Source: Dromaius novaehollandiae (taxonomy: Eukaryota > Chordata > Aves > Casuariiformes > Dromaiidae). Taken from it: DNA of 64,000 nt. A program made the position numbers and the translations under genes. Below are positions 33,118-46,700 of this stretch, in pieces. The number at the start of each line of letters is the position of its first letter. The first letter of the stretch is position 1. The stretch is from NCBI RefSeq assembly GCF_036370855.1, contig NC_088102.1:72611601-72675600 (forward strand), in the 5' to 3' direction. The notes beneath the pieces were generated by a model, which was given only the letters and a program-made list of their open reading frames with translations, was not told where the DNA came from and searched no databases.

Positions 33118-34307
33118 GTAACAGTGGCTGCGTGGGGATTTGAGGTTTTTATTGAATATCTCTGGATATGCAGGGCAGGCGGGAGGGGGGGAGACACGCA
33201 CCCGCGCGCGCTCACACACACACACATAATCCCCAGGATTATTCCCTGCTCGGCCATGCCGCTCCAGATGTGGGGAGCCACCCAGCTGTTCCCCTCCTGC
33301 CCAGCCCCCTGCCCGCAGGGGCGGTCTTGGCCCCCAGGGCGGCCGGTGTGCCCCAGCCCCCTCCACCTCCCCCCCATCGGCACGCAGCCCTGATCTCCCA
33401 TGACAGCGATGGCGGCAAAATCTCTCCCTTGCTGCCTCATCGCACCGCCCCCGCGAGCAGGCCCACGCCATGGCAAGCGTGGAGGCGATGCCCCACCAGA
33501 TGTGATCGGGGAGCCCGGCGCCCTGCAAGCGATGCTGGCGCATGGGGGCATACCTGGCAGCCCCCAAAATGGGGGGGGGGGGGCTCGCTATTCAGCACTG
33601 CACCCCCTGCTCACTTGGCTTTGCCCTCCATCCCTGCCATGCTGCTCTTTTTCCCCAGCTGGGCGTCCCCACGCCTCCCCTGGCCCATAACCCAGGCCGC
33701 TCACCCCAACATGGGTTACCTGCCCGGGGGCGGAGGGCACCTCGGGCCCCGCGTCCTCAGCGGCCGAAGGATGATCCTCGGGAAATGGGCTGCACTCGCC
33801 AGGCGACCCGCTGCGGCGCTTGGCGCTGGCAGCTGTGCGGGGGCCTATCTGCTGCCCCCCGGGCCGTGGGGCCTGGCGGAGGCCGCAGCCACCCCTCTTG
33901 CCAGCGCCATGCCCCCCATCCTTGCACCGGCGGGAGGCGGGCAGCACCGCGCGAGCGGCCGAGCTTTCGGCGCTCGGCTGCCGCGGCCTCTGGAAGAAGA
34001 AGAACATGCCTCAGCCGGTGCAGCCTGCCACGCGCCCCTTCTCCCCAGCCACCCCCTTCGCTGGCCCTCCGCTCCCCACTGCCGTGTGGCGCGACACCAG
34101 CCCAGACCTCTGCCGCTGCCCGCCCCGAATCCGATTCCCCCATTCCCAGGAGTGAGATTGCAGCGGCGGGGGAAACCAGATCTGCCAGGGTGGACACACG
34201 ACCCGGAGGGAGCCGTCTGCACCGGCTGCAACAGTGACACCGGGTGACACGATCCCAGGCGGCCCGAAACTGGAGCACCGACGGCACGAGGCGGGGGGGG
34301 AGGTGAG
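33118..34307. other. Gene-free stretch where human carries GSTP1
   Basis: About 1.2 kb between CABP2 and NDUFV1 (head to head). No glutathione S-transferase exon or other gene is recognisable on either strand. It contains a short CA tract (33,210-33,228) and a G-run (33,569-33,581). Confidence 0.5.
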
Positions 34308-34560
34308 GTGGGCAGCGCTGCCGCGACGGGTGGGTTGCGGGGACAGAGCCGCCCTGATGGGGACATGACAGGGACAGACATGGGCCCAGCCTGGGGGCAG
34401 CGCTGCCCCAACGGGAGGGTTGTGGGGATGGACGGAGGCAGCGCTGCCCCGACGGGAGGGTTGTGGGGATGGACGTCGGCCCAGCCCGGGGACAGCGCTG
34501 CCCCGGCGGGACGCACAGAGGCGGCGCTGCCCCGACGGCAGGGCGCAGGGACGGACGCGG
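34308..34560. repeat. Short minisatellite upstream of NDUFV1
   Basis: Four to five imperfect units carrying CAGCGCTGCCCCGACGGGAG, several of them followed by GGTTGTGGGGATGGACG, with spacing of roughly 45-60 bp. Confidence 0.65.
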
Positions 34561-34600
34561 GCCTGGGCCGCGCCGCCGCTTCGCCCCCCCCCACTCCAAC

Positions 34601-34660
34601 GCGCGCGCGCGCGCGCGCGCGCGGCGGCGGTGACGTCACGGCAGCGCCGCGGACGTCACG
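34601..34660 (+). promoter_or_regulatory. NDUFV1 promoter: (GC)n tract and two CRE sites
   Basis: An alternating GC run of ~11 units (34,601-34,623) is followed at once by a palindromic CRE, TGACGTCA (34,631-34,638), and a second GACGTCAC (34,652-34,659). They lie 65-125 bp before the NDUFV1 ATG. CREB-type control is common for respiratory-chain genes; here it is inferred from motifs. Confidence 0.6.
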
Positions 34661-34681
34661 GCGGCGCCGTCCGGCTGGTGA

Positions 34682-37079
<2,398 letters not shown>

Positions 37080-37270
37080 GGACAAAGTGGCATAGACTGG
37101 GAGCAGTGCAGGCTGCGTTCCCTCTGGAGGACCCCTGCCTGCAGGCAGACAGGACCACTGACACCCGTGGCCCTGCTTTTTCCTGCTAGTGAGCATTTGT
37201 CGTGTGTGAGTGGCTCCCTGCAGCCGCTCGTGGGGTAGTGGGACTCTACTCCCTTGCTGGTGGGTTCCTC

Positions 37271-37276
37271 AATAAA
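37271..37276 (+). terminator. NDUFV1 polyadenylation signal
   Basis: AATAAA 192 bp after the NDUFV1 stop codon, followed by a T-rich stretch. Confidence 0.8.
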
Positions 37277-37314
37277 CACTGCTGTGCTCACAGGCTCTTT
37301 TCTTTGTGCAAATA

Positions 37315-37565
37315 GAGGCTGCAGTTGTAAAAATCATAGCAGCTTTGGTGGGAAGGGACTGCCAGAGGGCTCTTGGTCCAGCCTCCCCTCGGAGTAGGAC
37401 CACCCCAGCACTGGATCAGGGTGGCCGTGGCTTTACCACGTTTGGAAACCCCCCCAGGCTCTCCATGGAAATCCGGGCTCTCTGTGCCTGGTCCCAGAGC
37501 TGCACAGCCCCCTCCTGGGGAAGAAGTTTATCCTAAAGCTCATCCTGAAACTCCCAAGCCGTAAG
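37315..37565 (-). mobile_element. Diverged CR1 LINE 3'-end fragment
   Basis: The + strand resembles a CR1 3' end in reverse: AATCATAGCAGCTTTGGTGG, GGGAAGGGACTG, TCTTGGTCCAGCCTCCC, then CTGCACAGCCCCCTCCTGGG and GAAACTCCCAAG. It is worn and non-coding, just after the NDUFV1 poly(A) site. Confidence 0.55.
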
Positions 37566-38789
37566 TCATGGCTGTAGCCCCCACTGGAGCAGCTGTTGCT
37601 CCTGCAAAGTTTGGCTCTGTTGCTTTTATCATGGCTCACGCGCTGCCATCCCCAAGTGCTGCCTAATGGCTCCAGCGCTCACTCCAGCCTTCCTCTGCCT
37701 GGCCCAAGTGAGCGGCAGTGCTGCCCTAAGGCCTTGGAGGTGCTCCTGCCCATCTGCCTCATGCTGGTGTTGGCAGCAGGTTGCCATGAGGGAGCTGGAG
37801 CTGCTGCTGGCCGTGCAGTTGGCTCTCCATGCTTCTCTTGTTTCCAGCTGTTTGACTACTTAATATCTTATGAGGGAAGCTCCCTTTTGGAAGAAACAAG
37901 TGAAATGTTGCTAAAGCTTTTCCAAAGCAGCTTAAAGCTGGGTTTTTCTTTAAAAAGGAGGTGTCTTTCACACATCGTTTTATTAAACGACTTGGTCACA
38001 GCCTTCCTCTACGCCCAACTCCTTTGCTTCTTCCCCGTATTTAGCTGGTGCATACTGATTCTGGTCCCAGGTAGGTCCCACCAAGGTGCCTAGACCAGCA
38101 GTCACTGCTCTGTGGCTCAGTGCCTTCCTACAGACTTTTAAAAAGTCAGCTGCTCCCATGTTTGCTGAGAGGAGTACTGGTGGAAGCTGAGCACTGTCAT
38201 CCTCCAGGGCCTCCATAACTGCTTGGGGCTTCTCCTGCTGACGTTGCTAATGATGGGAGAGACACCCCTCCACCTTGGTCTGAGAGCTGAGCTCACTGCT
38301 CCCCTGCGGTGCTGGCACAGAAGGGCCCCCCCCCCCCCCCCGCTTCAAGATTTGGAGGCTGTGACACAAGCGGTTTAAAACATTGTACTTTACTTTGCTA
38401 AATCACAAGGTGTGACATCAACCATGGGCACAGGCCTGCTGGAGCCCCGTGGCAAAGGGCTGGCAGCACCATGGATGGGAGACAGTGGAGCCGGCTCCTG
38501 GGCTGCCCTGGTTTCCCAGCAGCAGCCTCCTGCTAATCAGGAGCATGCAGCGAGCGTGTCCTAGAGGTGCCCAAAGGCCCCGGAGGAATAAAACAGCAGC
38601 ACAGACGAGCCCCTCAGAAAAGTCCGTCTGTACAGGCTCTGCATCAGCCACCACTGGCCCACATCCCAGGCCTGCGAGCACTTTGCAAAGCCCACCATCC
38701 ACCCCAGTAGCCTGCCGTATCCCCTCCCTCTGCCTCCCGACTCAGGACTGAGCCCTCCCTGCTAACAGAGGAGCAGGGTGGCAGGGGGC
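37566..38789. other. Intergenic region between NDUFV1 and NUDT8
   Basis: Convergent intergenic stretch with a C-run at 38,326-38,342. TTTATT at 37,979-37,984 could be a minus-strand poly(A) signal for NUDT8, but it is ~800 bp past its stop. Otherwise nothing recognised. Confidence 0.4.
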
Positions 38790-41143
38790 TCAGCGGTCAC
38801 CAGTCACCCGTGTCTTCCTGTGGTAGAGGTCAGGCGCCAGCAGCTCCAGCGTCAGCTCAGTGATGATGGCCGTGAGCCCCCACACCTTGTAAGGCCCATT
38901 GAGGAAGACAGGCAGTGTGTAGCTGTAGCGGCCCTTGGAGCGGAAGTGGGTGTAGCCCTGGTTCTCCGTCTGCAGCAGGTGAGCCACGGGGACGGTGAAG
39001 ACCTCCTCAACCTGGGCACAGAGACACGTAGGAGACAGTTGTGCTGCCTTGCCCAGGGTCACCTCCTTGCAGCAGACCCCACGCAGGCCAGCTGGCAAGT
39101 CTGGGTATGTGGCTACCAGGGGCTGGGAAGGGATCCAAAACAGCTTTCCCAGGAGAGAGCTCAGAAATGGGGGAGGTCCCTCATCCCACTGCCGTTTCTG
39201 GGTTTCAGGGAGGCTGACGAGGAGCTGGCTGGAAAGCTGCTTGGTGCTGGGGTGGCCAGTGGGGCGGGGGGACTGGGAGAGCAGAAGTGCCCTTCAGCAG
39301 GCGGCACGTGCATGCCTGGCCAGCACCAAGGCAAGCCCTAAGCGAGCAGAGTCACGTGGGACAAGGGCCACTGGGGCATCACCCACCTCCTGGGGGTTGG
39401 GCATAAGAGTCAGGTCCTCCAACGGCCCCAGGTTCGCAAGGACGGGAGCCACCATCATTCCCCGCTGGAAGGAAGTGCAACCGGACAGCAGCAATGATGC
39501 CAGTGCCAAACCCCCTCCCTGAGATGCCACCCTGCCGGCCAGGGGCCCTCCCACACCCGTCTGGTACCAGCGCCATGTCCCCAGTACCCCAGGCCCCTGT
39601 CCCTGTAATCCTGCACCCTAGTCCCCAACACCCCCATCTCCCACCCTACGTCCCCATCATCCTAACTTCATCCCCAAACACCCATGTCCCTGTCGCCCGC
39701 ACCCCACCCCTCGACACCCATCAGCCATGTCCCTTGCCACCCAACACCCTGCCCCCCAGACACCCCATCCTCTGTCCGCACACGGTGCCCCATGTCCCTG
39801 CCACCCCAAACCCAGACACCCCTGAGTCCCATGTCCCCTGTTCCTCAGTCCCCAGTCTCTCATGCCCCTGTTGCCCTGTCCCCAGATACCCCATGTCCCT
39901 GCCACCCCAAACCCAGACACCCCTGAGTCCCATGTCCCCTGTTCCTTAGTCCCCAGTCTCTCATGCCCCTGTTGCCCTGTCCCCAGATACCCCATGTCCC
40001 TGGTGCCCCTGTTGCCCTGTCCCCAGGCTGCCCATATAACTGTGTCCCTGCCACCCCACCCCCAGGCACCCCATGTCCCTGCTACCCCATGTCCCCAGAC
40101 CCCTCCACCTGTGTCCTTGTCACCCAGACACACCTGCGCCCCATGTTCTTGTCACCCCAGCCACAGACACCCTGTGTCCCTGTCACCTTGTCCCCAGACA
40201 CCCCGTGTCCATGGTGTCCCTGTCACCTTGTCCCCAGACACCTTGTGTCCCTGTCACCCTATCCCTAGACACCCCGTGTCCCTGCTACCCCATGTCCCCG
40301 ACCCACCCGCCTGTGTCCCTGTCACCCAGACACCCCTGCACCCCATGTCCTTGTCACCCCAGCCACAGACACCCCATGTCCCTGTCTCCTTGTCCCCAGA
40401 CCCCCACCTTTGTCCTTGTCATCCAGACACCCCTGTGCCCCATGTCCTTGTCACTCCATCCACAGACAACCTGTATCCATGGTGTCCCTGTCCCCAGACA
40501 CCCTGTGTCCCTATTGCCTTGTCCCCCGACACCCCGCCTATGTCCCTGTCACACAGACACCCCTGTGCCCCTTGTCCTTGTCACCGTGTCCCCAGACACC
40601 CTGTGCCCGTGGTGTCCCTGTCACCTTGTCCCCAGGCCCCCCCGCCTGTGCCCCTGTCGCCCCGGGCCCAGCCCCCTGCGTCCCTGTCCCCTGGGCTCCG
40701 CCGCCGCTACCCGGTCGGGTACGGCCCGCAGGAGGCCCCAGACGCGCTCGGGGTCCAGGGCCAGGCCCAGCTCCTCCCGCGTCTCCCGCAGCGCCGTGGC
40801 CACCGCGTCGCCGTCCGCCGGGTCGCGCTTGCCGCCGGGGAAGCTGCAAGAGCCCAGGCGCGCCCGTGAGCGCCCCGCCGCCCCCCGCCGCCCCGCGCCG
40901 CCGCGGGCCCCGGCGCTACCTCACGTCGCCGCTGTGGGCGCCGCCCAGGGCGCGGGAGCGCAGCGTGAAGAGCAGCGCGGGGCGGCCGCGCACGGCGCAC
41001 AGCGGCACAAGCACCGCCGCCGCCGCCGCCGCCGCCCCGCGCCCCGCCGCCGCCGCCGCCGCCGCCAGCTGCGCCCGGCACCGCCGCTCGCTGCCGCCGC
41101 TCAGGTACCCGCGCGCCGCCGCCGCGCCGCCGGGCCCCAGCAT
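38790..41143 (-). CDS. NUDT8: NUDT8, mitochondrial Nudix hydrolase 8
   Basis: Nudix hydrolase of the NUDT7/NUDT8 CoA-diphosphatase group, predicted mitochondrial. Four exons in transcript order: 41143-40920, 40843-40711, 39464-39387, 39011-38790, phase-consistent, giving 218 residues (human 236). Exon 1 encodes a basic, Ala-rich leader with two poly-Ala runs, then AVLVPLCAVRGRPALLFTLR. Exon 2 holds the Nudix box from GGKRDPAD to RETREELGL (residues ~78-102), with Asp in place of the first Glu and one extra residue, as in the human protein. Exon 4 has VEEVFTVPVAHLLQTENQGY and TLPVFLNGPYKVWGLTA. The C-terminal tail is shorter than in human. Intron 2 carries a large minisatellite. Confidence 0.93.
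39480..40700. repeat. Minisatellite in NUDT8 intron 2
   Basis: About 1.2 kb built of diverged 20-25 bp units such as CCCCAGACACCCCGTGTCCC followed by TGTCACC. It holds a near-perfect 101-bp duplication (CATGTCCCTGCCACC starting at 39,791 and again at 39,892, differing by one base in most of its length). C-rich on +, so G-rich in the NUDT8 transcript. Confidence 0.9.
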
Positions 41144-41310
41144 GGCGCCGCCGGGGGCGGCCGAGCTGCCTGCGGGGCCCTTCCGGGGCGGCCCCGCCCG
41201 CCGCCAGCGCGGGGGGGCGGCCAGGCCCGGCCGGGGGACGCGTCCGCCCCTCGTGCTTCCCGCCAGCGCCGCGGGCCCCCGAGGACCCCGTTCCGCCAGG
41301 TGCGAGACCC
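41144..41310 (-). promoter_or_regulatory. NUDT8 CpG-island promoter
   Basis: The very CpG-rich sequence of NUDT8 exon 1 continues ~170 bp upstream of the start codon and then fades. No TATA box is seen. Confidence 0.5.
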
Positions 41311-42820
41311 TCCTGCCAGCTGTGCACCCCAACTTGCCGGTAGTACATCCACCCCGCCCTGCCTCTGTTGTGCATCCCCTCCCACCTTGTCTTTGCGGGG
41401 AGGCGACACCCGAGCGGCCACCAACTATTAGGTTTCTCCCTCGGTTCCGGGCGATCACATCCCTGAAATTGAGCCGCCTGTTCTTGCGCCGCGGGTACCG
41501 ACAGACACCAAATCAAGCTCTGGCGGCTGCCCGGGTAGCCTTACAGTATCACTTTCCCGCATGGACCCTGCCCCGGCCCACTTCAGTGGCTTGCAATTAT
41601 TCAATAGCCATCAGCAAGCCGCTTGTGATTCCCCCACCATGGCTGCTGGTGGCCCCACTGGTATTTGGGGCAATTTGGGGCAACGCCCTGGGAAGTGCCA
41701 GCTCTCCTTATCTCCAGTGTTTTGACAGAGGCAAAGACAACAGAGAGACACAGTCTCCATGGTGGTGGCATCTGAGCCTCGGCCAGGTGAAGCCCTGGCT
41801 TCCCTCATCTGGTGCTGGGATGCTCCTGCTCTGGGCAGAAGGCTGGACCGCAGCTCTCCAGCAGTCTTTCCCCCCAGCGCTGGGGGGTGGGCTGCAGCGC
41901 TGCTCCCCCCGTGCACCCTCCCCTGTCCTCACGAGGGCCAACACAGCTTCAGAAGAGACCACACGAAGCCTCAGATCAAGGCTAGCGCGGCGCTGTCCTG
42001 GCTCTTCCACCGTTTCCTGCACGACCCCATCAAGACAGGGTGGCTGAGGTCTTGCAGAAGCCACGAGAGCTTCGGGTTTATTCACCCCGCGCTAGGCCAT
42101 TTCCAGCCCGGTGGGACAAATGCAGATTTGCATCACTGCAGCCGCAACCTTTCCTGACCCTGCAATGCTCCAAGCTGCCACAGCACCCAGCCGTGGTGAG
42201 CTGCAACCCAGGCACCGGTGTCTCAACCACCGCAGGTCCCGCTCTTCACAGCGAGTCCCAGTCAGCTCCAGGGCGCAAACGCTCCAACGTCATTTTGTGA
42301 CTTATTTTACCGCCATCAGCCATGTGAGCCAGCGATGGGCTGGAGCGTTCCTGGAGGACAGCCTCATGCTGCAGAGCCCTGTGGTGTGCAGGGGTCTCTG
42401 CCCTGCAGGAGAGCCAGCTCTCACTTAGAAGAGGACACAGTAGGATCATTGCTGGCGAGAAAAAATCTCAGCCCCTGGGACAATGGAAGGGGGGAGGGAC
42501 CCCCAACAGCCCCAGCTGTTCCTATTGAGGGCAGCCCCAAGGCTAGGGCCGGTGCTGGGGCCTTGGCCACGCATTATTGCCCTCTCCCAGGAGGGAGATT
42601 CCCTTCCCTGGCCTGGCCCCAGGCTGCCCTGCTCTCACAAAGGGTTTTTGCACCCCCGCCTACACCCAGCCACAATTGCTGCAGTGCGGCTCCCCAACCC
42701 GTCCCAGGGCAGGGCTCCGTGGTTGTCTTTGGTTGTTTCTGCCCACTGAGGTCCCCCTGAGCCCAGCACTGCCTTCCAGCATACCAGCTGCTTCCCCTGC
42801 CCTGTTTTTGTCACTCACGC
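41311..42820. other. Gene-free junction between NUDT8 and MTCH2
   Basis: No exon recognised on either strand. This is the junction of two gene blocks that lie far apart on human chromosome 11. Confidence 0.5.
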
Positions 42821-42824
42821 ACCT

Positions 42825-43000
42825 GTAAAACAAGCCCCTCTATCCCATCATCCGAGTCATCAATGAGGACATTAAACCGCAGCAGTCCCAGGACCGACAG
42901 GAGCGATGCCCCTAGTAGCTGGCCCCCAGCTGAACTTCCACAGCTCTTTGAACCCAGATGCCCAGCCACTTTTCCACCCACTTTGTCACCCATCCAGCTC
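42825..43000 (-). mobile_element. CR1 LINE fragment
   Basis: The + strand reads TCCGAGTCATCAATGAGGAC, then ...CAGCAGTCCCAGGACCGACAG and TTTGAACCCAGATGCCCAGC, then CACTTTTCCACCCACTTTG. This is the CR1 reverse transcriptase/3' region in reverse. It is short, worn and dead. Confidence 0.75.
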
Positions 43001-43707
43001 TCCTCTACAGCTACAAGGACACTAGAGGAGCCCACGTTACTCCAGAAGCCTCAGGGTGCAGGGGAAAGGCATGATTCACCATGCAGCTGCAGTCTTGCCT
43101 TGCCAAATCGAGCCCACAGCAAGGGCAGGGCAAACACGGTGCCCCAGGCAGCTGCAGGACCATCCTGAAGTCACTGAAGTCTGATTCCTGACTGCAGGGA
43201 TAATCTCATTTTCCCACGCGTAGAAGCCATGGGGCTGCCTACGTAGGATTACATTTAACAAGCTAATCCCACAGCCCAAGAGCTCTGCCAGGGCATGCCA
43301 GAAAGGATTTTCTCCTCTGATGTAATAACCTTGGTGCAGTGTCCAATTCCCCCCGGGAATGCGCGTGGCAAGGTGGTGGCAGGGCCCTGGTCCACTCTGC
43401 TTGTCCTGCTCTTGCCATGGTGGACACCCTGGCTCAGACACAGAAAAAGGGAGCCTGTAGGGCCATGGCAAAATGTGCTTTGTTACACCCAGAGCTAAGA
43501 GGTGACATCTCCACCTGGGACAGGTGTCCCCCCCTCCCAGGAAGCCCACAGCCCCATGACAGACACTCTCACACAGCCACCTTCACCTCTCAGGATTAAA
43601 TGATTTTAAAAAAAAAGAAAAAAACTGTATAGAAATCACCACTCTCTCATGATTCTGTGTGTTTGGAGCCCAGCATCAGCTCTGGGACTCCACTTGTAGC
43701 TCCAGCT
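43001..43707. other. Downstream region of MTCH2
   Basis: About 700 bp after the CR1 fragment and before the MTCH2 stop. An A-rich run lies at 43,605-43,624. No canonical minus-strand AATAAA was seen. Part of this is probably MTCH2 3' UTR. Confidence 0.4.
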
Positions 43708-46700
43708 TCAGCGAAACCTCCTCTCCTCCCACACATATCGCTTCCCTGTGGGGACCTTGCGGAAAAACAGGCTGTTCCCTCGGCTCATGTTGCCCTAGAA
43801 GAGGAGAGAATTACCACTGGGTGAGCCAGGGCTGCCCCAATCCACAACAGGGCCCCAAACCCCACGATGGCTCCCTAGTGAGGGACAACCCACCACCACC
43901 TGGCTGATGGCTCCATCTTCCAAGTGCCCTGAGCAGAGCAGCGCTCACCCAGGGCAGCAACGACCGCGGGCTGGCCCCTCATGCTGCAGGGCCTGGTGGG
44001 GGGCAGGACACAGGCACCAGAGCATCGCAGGGCTCCAACCTACCCCTTCCTAGTAGCCAGGCAGCGTCCTGGCACTGCCCAGCGCTGGCCACTTACCTCC
44101 TTGTGCAGCTGGCTCCAGCAGTCCAGCCAAGACGAGTAGGTGGGTGCATAGGGGAGGAGGCCCCCAGCCAGCCTGGGGAGGAGAGAGCCGCAGGGAATTC
44201 ATTTCTGCCCAGGGTCAAGGCAGCTGGTGGGATAAGACCCGTCCCTCTGCCACCCCCAGCTCCCCAGCAGCCCCTGCAGCTAATCCCAGCCCAGCTGCAC
44301 AGACCCTCACACGGGTGACCGGCCACTCTCCCGGATGCAGCAGATCCTTCAGCTGCATGCTGGGTTGAACCCGGCGATGGCCCTTTCCAAACGCCCCTGA
44401 GGCTGCATCATCTAACCAGGGATCAGGCCCACAGGCAGCGTGGCTGTGAGTTTGAAGCTCTTCTGTGCCACCACAAGGCTGGGAGCGTTGGGAAGGCAGT
44501 TTCGGGAACTGATCCAGCAGGGTGGGACACTGCTGTCACCCCCACCAATGTCTCCAGACATGGACATGTCCTCTCAGGGATGCAGAGAGGAGCTGTGCAG
44601 CAGGGCCAGGCACAGCCGTGACAGCGGGGAGGTCTCAGGGCCCACGTGCTGGCAAGGGAGGTGGTGGCAGCACACTCACCCACAATTATTAATGGCCATC
44701 AGGTTGGAGACCAGCACAAAGGGGTACGTCAGCATGCTGGCGAAGAACTGCAACGGAGAGCAGGGCTGGTTAGCTGCACTAGGCATTGCCACCCTAGCTG
44801 GGATCTGCTCACATCCCTGGCACGTAGCAGGGATCCCTCCCACAGCACACAGCCCTGCTGGGCTAAGCGATTCACTGGTGCCCGCTTCCCACCTGGAAGG
44901 TGGGGAAAAACAAGCCCCAGAGGGTCCCCAGTGATCCCCCCCCAACACCGGGAGGGAACCCTCTCCCCTGCAGGCCCGCAGATGGTCTGGTCTGACATGT
45001 TGGTTAAGCTCCATGGGACTGCACGCAGGGACAGACCGTGCAGAGGTAAGGTCAAGGCCATGGCACATGCCCTATGCAGGCAGCTTGTCGTGTGTAGGGC
45101 CAGCTCACGCTCCTCCACGAGCCTGAATTCCTCTGCAGGCTGGTGCCTCCACAGCCTGGGACAGCACCCAGCTCTGCCCCCCAATCCCAGCAGCAGCAAG
45201 ACGGGCAGGCTTACACATGTCACCCGATACGCTGTTTCCCCAGTGCCAGGGAAAGGATTCAACTCACTCCACCCACCCCTAGAGAGACAGCATCACACAC
45301 AGGCAGAGGGGCTGTACTCACTCCAGTGACTGCCTGTGAGTAGCTCTTCATCTCAGTCATGGTTGAGACCTGTGAGTGGAGAAAGATGCCTTCAAACCCC
45401 ACGAAGTCACACTGCCGCCCCAAAGGGGGGACCTGGGCAGCCCCCGGGCCAGACCCACCCCTGGGCTGTGCTCTGAGCCCCACTCAGCCCCGCAGCCCTC
45501 ACTGATTGCAACCCCTGGGCCTGTCATCAGCTAAACACCAGCAACACAGGCAGAGCTCCCCCAGGCCAGTCAGGCAGGTCACTGCTTCCCCCAGCCCACC
45601 CCAGGGCCCATGCTCCGGAGCAATGTCCGACTGAGAGCGCAGGGCCCGTACCCCATTCTCCAGGGCATATGTGTTGATGAGGTAGGCCAGCATGTTGCAG
45701 AGCCACAATGAAAGGATGTCTCCAAGAAGCCGGGGGATGAGGCCCCTGAAAGAGAACAGACAGCAGGAACGTGAGCAGTTTCCCTTCCTAGTGCCAAACC
45801 CCTGCCTGGATCCAGCCGCACGGAGAGCTCGGAAATGGCTGGCCAGCGCAGGTGCCCTCCTCAGACCAAGACAGCAAGGCAGAGCCATCACCTGATGGCA
45901 GCAGGAGGCAGGTTTAGAAACAGGAGGCAACAACTATTCCCCCAATGCTCAGGTTACTGGAGGAACTCCTTGTCACAGGAGTGCAGGCACAGACAACATG
46001 GAGGCCCACAGTGGTTCAAAAAGTAACTGAGTGCACAGGAAAACTTCTTTGAGGGTTGTTATACAGTTCTGACTCCGGACACCCCTGAGCTACCAACTGC
46101 GGGAGGCAGATTTTCCTGGGGAACGATTACTACACACTTGCTCTCTTTTAATGTCCTCGCGCACCAAATATTGGTCACTGCCAGGCACAACCCAAGGCTG
46201 ACAGCTCTGTGGTCTCAACTGCTGGTTGCATTCATGACCTAGGGGCTTGTTGGATTTTCCCCGGGAAGCCCTCTGTGGGAGGGCAGAGTGGAGACCATTT
46301 GCCCCAACAGCAGTTGAGGCTGCAATTAGGGCAGAGATCTATTAAGCCCAGCTAGCAAGATGACAGAAGGGCAGATGTGTGGCACCAGGCACCACTTGCC
46401 AAAGCAGAAGCAACATCTAAGCAACGAGCAAGGCCCACGGATCTTTCAGAAGTGACCGCGCTGCCCCGCACAAGGCCCTAACAAGGGCCAGCCGCCTGTC
46501 GATGGCACTCACGCGAAGAATCCCAGGATGCCCTCTTCTCGGTAAATCGTGGCAAAGGCGCTTAGTGTCCCGCTGGGCCAGAGGAGAAAGAGAAGAGAGC
46601 CCCAGTCACGTGGTGCTCTGCGATAGAAACCAGTCACCCGGGCAAACTGCCTCAGCCCCACCGTTTGGGCCTAAAAGCATGGCTCCCTCCCCACTGCCTC

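Noticed and set aside
39862-42047. Long + strand ORFs (335-545 codons) over the NUDT8 minisatellite and exon 1
   Set aside because: They are translated C-rich tandem repeats joined to the antisense of NUDT8 exons. Composition is repetitive, with no domain.
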